Source of the DNA: Saccharopolyspora erythraea NRRL 2338
Lineage (GTDB): Bacteria; Actinomycetota; Actinomycetes; Mycobacteriales; Pseudonocardiaceae
Length of the DNA stretch: 64,000 bases
NCBI RefSeq assembly: GCF_000062885.1
Contig: NC_009142.1
Location: 8,049,584-8,113,583, forward strand
Direction of reading: 5' to 3'
Shown here: positions 16,563 through 24,462 of the stretch, one piece after another
Numbering within the stretch: the stretch's first letter is position 1
Layout of the letters: each line of letters starts with the position of its first letter
Notes under the pieces: generated by a model
What the model was told of the DNA's origin: nothing
Database searches by the model: none
What the model saw: the letters and a program-made list of their open reading frames with translations, nothing else
Position numbers and translations under genes: made by a program

Positions 16563-17360
16563 TCAGCCGAAGATGCGGTTCAGCACGGCCGCCAGGCCGT
16601 CCTCGGAGACCGGGCCGGTGACCTCGTCCGCGGCGGCGTGCACGACGGCCGGGCCCTGGCCCATCGCCACGCCGTGCGCGGCCCACTCCAGCATCTCGAT
16701 GTCGTTGTCGCCGTCACCCGCGGCGAAGGTGTCCTCGGCGGGGATGCCCAGCTCGGTGCGCAGCTTCTCCAGCGCCGAGCCCTTCGTCACACCGGCGGGC
16801 ACCACCGTGACCCACGGCTCGTAGTGGTCGAGGGTGATCGTGCACGCCGGGAACTCGACACCGCCCATGGCGTGGTGCACTTCCTCGGGGGCGTGGCCGG
16901 TCCAGTTCGCGATCAGCCGCGGTACGGGCCGCGCGACCAACTCGTCGAGCCCGGCGAGCTGCTGCGGTCCGTGCAGTTCCTCCTCGCCGAACAGGCTGCT
17001 CACGAGGCTGCCCACGCCGACCCGCTCGGCCGCGTAGATCGCGCCCGGCAGGCGCTCGGAGAGCGCCGCGTGCACGGGCGCGGGGTCGAAGGTCTCCACC
17101 GCCAGGACCGCGCCGGTGGCGGCGTCCATCCGGACCGCGCCGTTGGAGCACAGCGCCACACCGCCGGTCAGGCCGAGCTCGGCCAGGATCGGCCGCGTGC
17201 CCAGCGTGCTCCTGCCGGTGGAGACGACGACCTGGGCCCCGCTGCCGACCGCCCGCCGCACGGCGGCCCGGACCACTTCGGAGACGGACTGGGTCTCGGG
17301 GTCGAGCAGGGTCCCGTCGACGTCGAGGGCGATCAGCTTGGGCTTCCAGGCGGAGGACAC
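16563..17360 (-). CDS. HAD-superfamily hydrolase, Cof/IIB type
   Basis: Phosphatase of 265 aa. HAD motif I is ALDVDGTLLD (nucleophile D13, acid D15), motif II is VVSTGRS, motif III Lys is in VTKGSAL and motif IV is AGDGDNDIEM. The large cap between motifs II and III marks the Cof/IIB class that acts on sugar phosphates or similar small molecules. The GTG start has TAGCCT exactly 6 nt upstream (17367-17372) and no ribosome site, so the mRNA is probably leaderless. No clear functional link to its neighbours. Confidence 0.87.
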   Translation of the reverse strand: MSSAWKPKLIALDVDGTLLDPETQSVSEVVRAAVRRAVGSGAQVVVSTGRSTLGTRPILAELGLTGGVALCSNGAVRMDAATGAVLAVETFDPAPVHAALSERLPGAIYAAERVGVGSLVSSLFGEEELHGPQQLAGLDELVARPVPRLIANWTGHAPEEVHHAMGGVEFPACTITLDHYEPWVTVVPAGVTKGSALEKLRTELGIPAEDTFAAGDGDNDIEMLEWAAHGVAMGQGPAVVHAAADEVTGPVSEDGLAAVLNRIFG

Positions 17361-17425
17361 CAGTGCAGGCTATGCGCGTCCGGCGCCGGTGCGCCGCGTG
17401 ACGCGGCAGATCTCACGGTCCCGCC

Positions 17426-18082
17426 TCACTTTTCACCGGGACGCACCAGTCCGGTCTCGTAGGCCAGCACAACGGCCTGCACCCGGTCGCGGATGTCCAG
17501 TTTGGACAGTATGCGGCCGACGTGGGTCTTGATGGTGGCCTCCGACAGGAACAGCCGCGACGCCAGCTCTGCGTTGGAGAGCCCCTTGGCGACCAGCACC
17601 AGCACCTCGCGCTCCCGCTCGGTGAGCACGTCCAGGACACCGGGGTCGCGCAGCGCGCCGCCGTCGCCGCCGAGGAAGCGGTCGAGCAGCCGCCTGGTCA
17701 CGCTGGGCGAGACGACCGCGTCGCCGCTTGCGACCGAGCGCACCGCGGTGACCAGCCCGTCCGGCGGGGTGTCCTTCAGCAGGAAGCCGCCGGCCCCGCC
17801 GCGCAGCGCCGCCAGCGCGTACTCGTCGAGGTCGAAGGTGGTCATGACCAGGACCTTCGAGCTGCCCTCCGCGACGATGCGCCGGGTGGCCTCCACACCG
17901 TCGACGACCGGCATCCGGACGTCCATCAGCACCACGTCCGGCCGCAGGCTCCTGGCCAGCTCCACGGCTTCCTCGCCGTTGCCCGCCTCGCCGACGACCT
18001 CCAGGTCGTCCTGCGACTCGAGCACCATGCGGAAGCCCATCCGCATGAGTTCCTGATCGTCCACAAGCAGGACACGAGCCAT
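17426..18082 (-). CDS. NarL/LuxR-family response regulator
   Basis: Response regulator of 218 aa beginning MARVLLVDDQE. The receiver domain has the acceptor Asp in DVVLMDVRMP and Lys in FLLKDTPP. The LuxR domain contains LTEREREVLVLVAKGLSN and ATIKTHVGRIL. It pairs with the kinase immediately upstream. TAGGCT at 18090-18095, part of which is the kinase stop codon, lies 7 nt before its ATG, so it may also be made from its own leaderless transcript. Target genes are unknown; the ABC-2 exporter nearby is possible. Confidence 0.93.
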   Translation of the reverse strand: MARVLLVDDQELMRMGFRMVLESQDDLEVVGEAGNGEEAVELARSLRPDVVLMDVRMPVVDGVEATRRIVAEGSSKVLVMTTFDLDEYALAALRGGAGGFLLKDTPPDGLVTAVRSVASGDAVVSPSVTRRLLDRFLGGDGGALRDPGVLDVLTEREREVLVLVAKGLSNAELASRLFLSEATIKTHVGRILSKLDIRDRVQAVVLAYETGLVRPGEK

Positions 18083-18092
18083 GTTCGCCAGC

Positions 18093-19277
18093 CTAACCAC
18101 GGGGGAGCGGCAGCACCGCGCGCACGCGCCAGCCGCCCTCGGTGCGGGGTCCCGCGTGCAGCTCACCGCCGTAGACGGTGGCCCGCTCGCGCATGCCGAT
18201 GAGTCCGTTGCCGCCGGAGACCAGCGTCGTCGGCTCCCGCCGCGCGCCGTCGTCGAGCACCTCGATCTCGATGCGTTCGCCGTCGTTGGCGGCGTGCACC
18301 GCGGCGCGCACGTCGCGTCCGCCGTGCTTGAGCACGTTGGTGAGCGACTCCTGCGCTATGCGGTAGACGGCGAGCCCGATGCCGGTCGGCAGCACCTCGA
18401 AGTCGCCGTCGAGCCGCAGCTCGACCGGCAGCCCGAGCCCGCGCACCCGGTCGGCGAGCTCGCGCAGGCCCGCCGCGGTGGGCTGCGGGGTGCGGCCACC
18501 GCCTTCGTCCGGATTGCGCAGGACCTCCAGCAGGCCGCGCAGCTCCGACAGCGCGTCGCGGCCGGTCTCGCCGATGGCCCGCAGCGCCTTCTCGGCCATC
18601 TCCGGCTTGCCGTGCAGCGCGAACGTGGCACCGTCGGCCTGCGTGATCATCACGCTTACCGAGTGCGCGAGGACGTCGTGCAGCTCGCGGGCGATCCGGT
18701 TGCGCTCCTCGGCGACGGCGATCCGCGACTGCTGGTCCTGCTCGAACTCCAGGTGGCGCAGCCGCCGCTCCACCTCGGCGTTGTAGGCGCGGCGGGCGCC
18801 GACGAACTCGCCGAGCACCCAGCAGACGGCGGCGACCAGGACGTAGACGACCGCCATCACGGTGATCGCGTTGCCCCGGTCGTCGAAGGTGGGCGTCTTG
18901 AACAGGACCTGGCAGGCCACGACCACGGCGGCGAGGAACGTGTACGGCGCGGCCGGTCGCCGGCCGGCGTAGGCCACCACCGTGTAGACGGAGACGCACA
19001 CGGCCAGGCCCGCGACCCGCACCATCGCGCCGTCCTGGGTGAGGACCATCAGCGCCAGGCCGGCGAGCACCGCGTAGGCGGAGGCCAGCGGCCACCGCCT
19101 GCGCACGCACAGCGGCACCACCGTCACCACACCGACCGCGGCGTAGAGCCACGGCGGGACACCCCGGTCCTCGACGCCCACCAGCAGCTCGCTGAGGTCC
19201 AGGAGCAGGACGAGCGCGGCGATGGTGGAGTCGCCGACCACCGGGTGCTCCCGCATCCACAGACTCAGCCTTCGCAT
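18093..19277 (-). CDS. Sensor histidine kinase, NarL type (HisKA_3)
   Basis: Kinase of 394 aa. Five to six hydrophobic segments fill residues 15-155, followed by a coiled linker (RRLRHLEFEQDQQSRIAVAE), the phospho-His in ARELHDVLAHSVSV, and an ATPase domain with IAQESLTNVLKHGG, DDGARRE and GNGLIGMRERA. TAACCT lies 7 nt upstream of the ATG (19285-19290) without a ribosome site. The signal is not predictable from sequence. Confidence 0.92.
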   Translation of the reverse strand: MRRLSLWMREHPVVGDSTIAALVLLLDLSELLVGVEDRGVPPWLYAAVGVVTVVPLCVRRRWPLASAYAVLAGLALMVLTQDGAMVRVAGLAVCVSVYTVVAYAGRRPAAPYTFLAAVVVACQVLFKTPTFDDRGNAITVMAVVYVLVAAVCWVLGEFVGARRAYNAEVERRLRHLEFEQDQQSRIAVAEERNRIARELHDVLAHSVSVMITQADGATFALHGKPEMAEKALRAIGETGRDALSELRGLLEVLRNPDEGGGRTPQPTAAGLRELADRVRGLGLPVELRLDGDFEVLPTGIGLAVYRIAQESLTNVLKHGGRDVRAAVHAANDGERIEIEVLDDGARREPTTLVSGGNGLIGMRERATVYGGELHAGPRTEGGWRVRAVLPLPRG

Positions 19278-19363
19278 CCCGTCGAGGTTAGGCAGGCCCC
19301 ACCGGGCCAGGCGTCATCCTGGCGGCGACGCCGTCGTACGCCCCAGGTCGTACGACGGAGGGA

Positions 19364-19450
19364 TCAGGCCCGCTGCTGGAGGACGCGGTATAGGGCGCGT
19401 TCGATCTCCGCCTCGCGCGTGAAGACCGAGGCCCGGACGGATGCCGCCAC
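19364..19450 (-). CDS. Possible 28-aa ORF divergent from the toxin-antitoxin pair
   Basis: Short GTG ORF ending VFTREAEIERALYRVLQQRA. It starts 5 nt from the TTGACA box of the antitoxin promoter and would share the 22-bp palindrome. It could be a remnant of a longer gene or a genuine small protein; there is no ribosome site. Weak call. Confidence 0.25.
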   Translation of the reverse strand: MAASVRASVFTREAEIERALYRVLQQRA

Positions 19451-19479
19451 TTGACACTTCAGAACTAGTTCTGAAGTAT
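19451..19479 (+). promoter_or_regulatory. Antitoxin promoter with 22-bp perfect palindrome
   Basis: TTGACA (19451-19456) is followed 17 nt later by AAGTAT (19474-19479). The spacer is filled by a perfect 22-bp palindrome, half-site ACTTCAGAACT, spanning 19456-19477. This is the classic arrangement for a self-repressed toxin-antitoxin operon. Confidence 0.65.
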
Positions 19480-19485
19480 GGAGGT

Positions 19486-19950
19486 GTGAGTACCACAGTG
19501 TCCTTTTCCAAGCTTCTGCGCGAACCCAACGAGGTGGTCAAGCAGCTCGATCACGGGGACGTGCTCCTCTCCCGTCGCGACGGCGAGTCGTTGCGGCTGT
19601 CCAAGGCCGGCGACGCCGAGCGGGAGGTCGACACCCTGCAAGCGCTGGCCCAGCTGATCGCCGCTTCACTGGACGAGGATGCCTGCGACCGGATCGTCAC
19701 GCGGCTGACCGAACCGTTCCCCTGGGTGACGTTCCTGCCCGCGGATCGACGCCGGGAATTCGTCAGCGAGTTCCTCCGAGTCGCCCGCGCTTGCGCCTCC
19801 ATCGGGCGTTTCGAACGCTTGACGATCACCCTGAACTCCTGGCGAGCCACCGCCGAGGCCTACGCCGACCCGTCCGTGACCCCGGACGGCTCCGATCTGG
19901 ACTACCTCCCCACCGCCGAGGTGGCCGACGACCCGCGTGAGACCGGATGA
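19486..19950 (+). CDS. Type II antitoxin, Phd/prevent-host-death-like, long form
   Basis: Antitoxin of 154 aa. The N-terminal 45 residues (TVSFSKLLREPNEVVKQLD, then GDVLLSRRDGESLRLSK) look like a Phd/YefM DNA-binding domain; the remaining 110 residues form a longer helical C-terminus (FPWVTFLPADRRREFVSEF) that should wrap the toxin. The GTG start lies right behind the palindromic promoter; GGAGG is only one base away, so a leaderless start is possible. The stop overlaps the toxin ATG (ATGA). Confidence 0.75.
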   Translation: MSTTVSFSKLLREPNEVVKQLDHGDVLLSRRDGESLRLSKAGDAEREVDTLQALAQLIAASLDEDACDRIVTRLTEPFPWVTFLPADRRREFVSEFLRVARACASIGRFERLTITLNSWRATAEAYADPSVTPDGSDLDYLPTAEVADDPRETG

Positions 19951-20309
19951 GCAAGTCCGAACGTGTTGAACGACCGCTCAAACGCGTGGAGTACGAGATC
20001 TTCTTCATCACCCGGGAGGCGCAGAAGGGGTGGCAGGACTGCCTTGCCGTCGCCCGGAACGCCACGGTGCAGGCGTGGGAGCGTCTCACCACGGCACCCA
20101 CGCACGAAGATGAGCGGCTCTACCGGCTCTCGGCTGACTTCGCCGTCGGCACCTACGGCCGTCGTACCTTCGAGCGCTACCAGTACAAGATCACCAATGG
20201 CGGGCGGCTCTGGTACTTCGTCGAGCCGACACCCCGTTCCAAGGTCGCTGGCCGTGTGCTGCTCGAACGGTGCATGACGGGCCATCCCAAGGAGACGGAG
20301 CCGAGATAG
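19947..20309 (+). CDS. RelE-like toxin of a type II toxin-antitoxin pair
   Basis: Basic protein of 120 aa. It starts VEYEIFFITREAQKGWQD and ends with RLWYFVEPT, VLLERCMTGHPKETE, resembling actinobacterial RelE-type toxins that end HTHHPNQTK. The first His of that ending is missing here. Members of the RelE fold cut mRNA on the ribosome; activity of this branch is inferred. Translation is coupled to the antitoxin. Confidence 0.7.
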   Translation: MSKSERVERPLKRVEYEIFFITREAQKGWQDCLAVARNATVQAWERLTTAPTHEDERLYRLSADFAVGTYGRRTFERYQYKITNGGRLWYFVEPTPRSKVAGRVLLERCMTGHPKETEPR

Positions 20310-20498
20310 CTCGTCTGCACGGCGTCCGTGCCGTACGTCCCCTCGCTCGGAGCCGCCGGCCCCGGCCCGTAGGAGGCTCCACCACCGCCCCGGGCCCGCG
20401 GCCGGGTTCGTGCAGATCGGCGCGATGCGCGCGCGGGGCGTGGCAGGATGTTGCGCACGCGCCGACCGGCGCGGATGTCGCCGCTGATCGAAAGGGCC

Positions 20499-22055
20499 GT
20501 GGTGGGTACGGGAACCGAGCATCAGCACTGGCCCGGTCCGCTGTCGTCCGCCGTGGCCGCGCTTTGCACCGGGTTGCAGCCGCAGGTCTCCGAGCGCACC
20601 GCCGAGGGCTTCCGGGAGGTGCTGCGCCGGCTTTCCGCGCCGCTGCAGGTCGCGGTCGCCGGGCGGATCAAGTCCGGCAAGTCCACGCTGGTCAACGCCC
20701 TGATCGGGCGCCGGGTCGCGCCGACCGACGTGGGTGAGTGCACCCGGCTGGTCACGCGCTTCCAGTACGGCACCGTCGACCGGGTCGAGGTGGTGTTCCA
20801 CGACGGCGGCAAGCAGGCCATCCCGTTCGACGCCGACGGCGGCATCCCCGCCGACCTGGGCATCGACCTCGAGAAGATCTCCCACCTCGAGGCCTACCTC
20901 ACCAACGCGGTGCTGCGCGACCTCACCGTGATCGACACCCCCGGTCTCGGGTCGCTGGACGCGGCGTCGGTCGCCCGCACCGAGGAGCTGCTGGGCACCA
21001 GGCGCGGCGACGGCGAGGCCGGCGACGACCTCGACCCCGTCTCCCGCAACGCCGTCGCGGGCGCCGAGGCCGTCCTCTACGTCGTGACCCAGGCGGTGCG
21101 CGCCGACGACCAGCAGGCCCTGGCGTCCTTCACCGCCGCCACCGCCAGCCGGGAGGCCGGGCCGGTCAACGCCATCGCGCTGCTGAACAAGGCCGACACC
21201 ATCGAGCCCGACTCGGTCTCCGAGTCCGGCGGCGACGTGTGGACCGCGGCGACGCTGATCGCCGGAAAACAGGCCCAGCTGCTCAAACCCCGCGTCGCCG
21301 ACGTGCTGCCGGTGATCGGCCTGCTCGCCGAGACCGCCGAGACCGGCGGGTTCACCTCCGCCGACGCCGACGCGCTGCGCCGGCTCGCGGCGCTGGACGA
21401 GGTCACCCGCGAGACTCTGCTGATGTCGGCGGACCTGTTCACCAGCTGGGACTGCGACGTGCCCGCCGGGGTGCGGACCCGGCTGCTGGAGCGGATGGAC
21501 CTCTACGGCATCCGGCACGCGCTGGCCGCGATCGACGCCGAGCCCGAGATCACCGCGGGCGACCTGCGCCGCAGGCTGCTGGACTCCTCCGGACTGGCCG
21601 GGGTGATGAGCAGGCTCGACTCGGTGTTCCGCGCCCGCGCCGACGGGATCAAGGCCGCCGCGGCGCTGGCGTCGGTCACCGCCCTCGCCCACGCCTCCGG
21701 CGACCAGGGTGAGCGCCAGCGCGTGCACGACGCGATCGAGGTGCTGCTCGCCAAGCCCGAAGCCCACCAGCTGCGGCTGCTGGAGGCGCTGACGCTGGTC
21801 GCCTCCGGCGCGGTGGAGATGCCCGAGGACCTCGCCGAGGAAGTCATGCGGGTCGGCAGCGCCTCCGACGTCGGCGAGCAGCTCGGGCTGCCCGGCCGCG
21901 GCAGGCAGGAGCTGACCGACTACGCGCTGGAGCGCGCCGGCTGGTGGCGCTCGTTCTCCTCGTTCGGGGCTACACCCGCGCAGAGCCGGATCGCCCACGT
22001 CGTGCACCGCGCCTACTTCCTGATCTGGCAGCACTTGCGGGCGCAGGGGACGTGA
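20499..22055 (+). CDS. Dynamin-like GTPase (IniC-like), first of pair
   Basis: GTPase of about 518 aa. G1 is GRIKSGKSTLVNALIG (about 55-70), the switch Thr lies in GECTRL, G3 is VIDTPGLGS and G4 is LNKADT. The C-terminal half is helical without clear membrane segments, like the soluble partner in actinobacterial dynamin pairs such as IniA/IniC and DynA/DynB. GAAAGGG precedes the GTG start; ATG at 20475 is an alternative. It heads a three-gene operon with the GrpE-like and second GTPase genes. The family remodels or protects the cell membrane. Confidence 0.85.
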   Translation: MVGTGTEHQHWPGPLSSAVAALCTGLQPQVSERTAEGFREVLRRLSAPLQVAVAGRIKSGKSTLVNALIGRRVAPTDVGECTRLVTRFQYGTVDRVEVVFHDGGKQAIPFDADGGIPADLGIDLEKISHLEAYLTNAVLRDLTVIDTPGLGSLDAASVARTEELLGTRRGDGEAGDDLDPVSRNAVAGAEAVLYVVTQAVRADDQQALASFTAATASREAGPVNAIALLNKADTIEPDSVSESGGDVWTAATLIAGKQAQLLKPRVADVLPVIGLLAETAETGGFTSADADALRRLAALDEVTRETLLMSADLFTSWDCDVPAGVRTRLLERMDLYGIRHALAAIDAEPEITAGDLRRRLLDSSGLAGVMSRLDSVFRARADGIKAAAALASVTALAHASGDQGERQRVHDAIEVLLAKPEAHQLRLLEALTLVASGAVEMPEDLAEEVMRVGSASDVGEQLGLPGRGRQELTDYALERAGWWRSFSSFGATPAQSRIAHVVHRAYFLIWQHLRAQGT

Positions 22056-22059
22056 GGGT

Positions 22060-22539
22060 ATGGCCATGCGGGGTTGGTTCCGCCTGTCCGGCAGTTCACC
22101 CGTCAGTGGAACCGGAGCGGCGTCCGCGGCGTCGGAGCCGGAAGGGGGGCCGGCCACGGCCCCCGATTCCGACTCCGAGTTGGGGGCAGACATGACCGCG
22201 GTGGACACCGACGCCCTCGCCAGCCCGCTCGACCAGGCGCTGGCCGAGCGGGCGACGCTGATCCAGCTCTGCATGTACGCCATGGACCGCGCCCGCAGCA
22301 GCGGCGTGGTGGAGCGGCTGTCCGAGGGGCTGGGCGGGATCGGCGTGGTTGCGCTGCGCCCGGACGGCATGCGCTTCGACCCCGCCCACCACGAGGCGGG
22401 CGGCACCATGCCCACCGACGACCCGGCGCTGGACGGCATGATCGCCGAGACCGAGGTGCTCGGTTTCGCCGACCGCGACCGCGTGCTGCGCGCCCCGATC
22501 GTCACCGTGTACCGCCTGCACGACACCCCGCCGCGGTGA
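22060..22539 (+). CDS. GrpE-like protein between two dynamin-like GTPases
   Basis: Protein of 159 aa. A low-complexity Ser/Gly/Pro/Glu N-terminus of about 45 residues precedes a helix (LAERATLIQLCMYAMDRA) and a domain with GIGVVALRPDG, FDPAHHEAGG, ETEVLGFADRDRVLRAPIVTVYR. The latter matches the GrpE C-terminal beta domain pattern (FDP..HEA, RVLRPA.V.V). GrpE is the nucleotide exchange factor of DnaK; no DnaK lies in the window. It follows the first GTPase by 4 nt. Its role may be to couple a chaperone to the dynamins. Confidence 0.65.
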   Translation: MAMRGWFRLSGSSPVSGTGAASAASEPEGGPATAPDSDSELGADMTAVDTDALASPLDQALAERATLIQLCMYAMDRARSSGVVERLSEGLGGIGVVALRPDGMRFDPAHHEAGGTMPTDDPALDGMIAETEVLGFADRDRVLRAPIVTVYRLHDTPPR

Positions 22540-22564
22540 TCGGCGTGCGCGAGGGAGGACGACG

Positions 22565-24424
22565 ATGAGTGCGCCGAGCCCGGGACAGGCGGTCGCGACG
22601 GCGCTGCCGCAGTTGGTCAAGCAGACCCGCGACAAGCTGTTCGCGCTGCTGCGCGAGGCCGATCCGGGGGCCGCCGAGTGGGTGGACCAGGTGCGCCGGT
22701 CCCGCCCGGCCACGCCCGGCGTGGTCGTCGTCGGCGAGACCAACCGGGGCAAGAGCTCGCTGGTCAACGCGTTGCTGGAGAGCCCCGGGATGTCCCCTGT
22801 GGACGCCGGGGTGGCGACCGCGACCTACCTGCAGTTCCAGTACGGCGAGCAGTGGGCGGGCCTGGCCTGCTATCCGGGCCAGCAGGAGCCGGTCGCCTTC
22901 CCGATCGCCGAGCTGCCCGCCTGGTCCGCGGTCGGCCACGAGCTGCCCGACGGTCAGCTCCCGCCGCGCTACGTGCGGGTCGAGGCGCCGCTGGAGGCGC
23001 TGTCGAAGCTGACCGTCGTGGACACCCCCGGCGTCGGCGGGCTCGACTCCGTGCACGGCGAGCTGGCCCTGGAGGCGGCGGCATCGGCTACCGCGCTGCT
23101 GTTCGTCGTCGACGCCTCCGCCCCGTTCACCCGCGGTGAGCTGGACTTCCTGCGCACGGTCGGCGACCGGGTCGAGACGGTGGTGTTCGCGCTGGCCAAG
23201 ACCGACCAGCACCGCGGGTGGCGGCAGGTGCTGGAGGAGGACCGCAGGCTGCTGGCCGAGCATGCGCCGCGGTTCGCCGACGTCCCGATCTACCCGGTGT
23301 CGGCCCGCATGCAGGAGATGGCGGCCAAGGCGCCGAGCGAGCAGGCCGGCGCGATGCTGCGCGAGAAGTCCGGCATCACCGAGCTGCGCTCGGCGCTGGA
23401 GCAGCTCGTCGCGGGCCGCTCGGCCATGCTCGGCGAGGCCAACACGATGCGCGCGCTGTCGACCGTGCTCGGTGAGCTGACCGCGAAGCTCGAGGCCGAG
23501 AAGCGGGCGCTGACCGTCGGGGAGGACGAGGCGGAGTCGCTGCGCGGACGCCGCGACGAGCTGACCACGGCGCGCCGGTCGTCGACCCGCGGCTGGCAGG
23601 TCCGGCTGCGCGGCGAGATCCAGCGCACCCGGGTCGAGGCCGGGCACGAGGTGACCCGGCAGGTCCGCGAGGTGCAGAACTGGTTCCGCCGCTCGATCGA
23701 CGGCGCCGACCGCCAGCAGCTTCCCGAGCTGCCGCAGCAGGTCGACATCGCGTTGCAGATGGTCTCGACGCGGGTGGCGACGATGCTGTCGACGCGGCTG
23801 GCCAAGGTCGCGGAGTCCTCGCTGGCGGAGCTGTTCTCCGCCGAGGAGCTGGACGTGATCCGCTCGCAGTTCGCCCGTGGCGCGCAGGCGCCGATCGCGC
23901 TGCGCCCGCCGGACAAGCGCCCGCCGACCGCCGAGGACAAGCTGCTGGTGTTCATGGGCATCTCGGGTGGTCTCGGCGTCGGGCGGGCCGCGGCGATGCC
24001 GCTGGCCGGGGTCGGCATCGGCGTGCTGAACCCGATCGTGCTGCCGGTGACGATCGTGCTCGGGCTGGGTGCGGGCTGGTGGATGGCGCGAACCCGCAAG
24101 CACGCGGCCGACAAGCAGCACATGAAGCAGTGGCTGACCGAGGCGATCGCCGACGCGCGCTCCACTCTGGACCAGCTGGTGTCCGAGCAGCTCATCGAGG
24201 CCGAGCAGCAGTTGTCGCTGGCCCTCGACGACGCCCTGACCAGGCGGATCGAGGCCATCGAGGGCGAGCTGCGGGAGGTCGACAAGGCGCTGAAGATGGA
24301 CGCCGCCGAACGCAGCCGCCGGTTGCAGACCGTCGGCCGCAGGCTCACCGAGGCCACCACCGGCCGGGAGAAGGCGGAGAAGCTGCTCGAGAGCATCCGC
24401 AACCTCCGCGACCGCGCGGCCTGA
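22565..24424 (+). CDS. Dynamin-like GTPase with membrane segment (IniA-like), second of pair
   Basis: GTPase of 619 aa. G1 is GETNRGKSSLVNALL (about 57-71), G3 is VVDTPGVGG and G4 is LAKTDQ, a variant of NKxD. A long helical middle with LTAKLEAEKRAL and RGEIQRTRVEAG leads to a Gly/Ala-rich hydrophobic hairpin (MGISGGLGVGRAAAMPLAG to VTIVLGLGAGWWMA), then a coiled coil (residues 510-615). This is the layout of membrane-bound bacterial dynamins. GGGAGGA precedes the ATG. It probably assembles with the first GTPase on the cytoplasmic membrane. Confidence 0.87.
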   Translation: MSAPSPGQAVATALPQLVKQTRDKLFALLREADPGAAEWVDQVRRSRPATPGVVVVGETNRGKSSLVNALLESPGMSPVDAGVATATYLQFQYGEQWAGLACYPGQQEPVAFPIAELPAWSAVGHELPDGQLPPRYVRVEAPLEALSKLTVVDTPGVGGLDSVHGELALEAAASATALLFVVDASAPFTRGELDFLRTVGDRVETVVFALAKTDQHRGWRQVLEEDRRLLAEHAPRFADVPIYPVSARMQEMAAKAPSEQAGAMLREKSGITELRSALEQLVAGRSAMLGEANTMRALSTVLGELTAKLEAEKRALTVGEDEAESLRGRRDELTTARRSSTRGWQVRLRGEIQRTRVEAGHEVTRQVREVQNWFRRSIDGADRQQLPELPQQVDIALQMVSTRVATMLSTRLAKVAESSLAELFSAEELDVIRSQFARGAQAPIALRPPDKRPPTAEDKLLVFMGISGGLGVGRAAAMPLAGVGIGVLNPIVLPVTIVLGLGAGWWMARTRKHAADKQHMKQWLTEAIADARSTLDQLVSEQLIEAEQQLSLALDDALTRRIEAIEGELREVDKALKMDAAERSRRLQTVGRRLTEATTGREKAEKLLESIRNLRDRAA

Positions 24425-24433
24425 CGGAGGTCG

Positions 24434-24448
24434 GGCGGCCGGACCGCC
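24434..24448. terminator. Short hairpin between convergent genes
   Basis: GGCGG and CCGCC arms around CCGGA in the 38-nt gap between the dynamin operon and the protease gene. Confidence 0.35.
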
Positions 24449-24462
24449 GAGGGCCCCAGGGG

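Noticed and set aside
14722-19277. Natural-product cluster suggested by DrrA-like exporter and regulators
   Set aside because: No biosynthetic enzymes occur nearby; the genes are ordinary transport and signalling functions.
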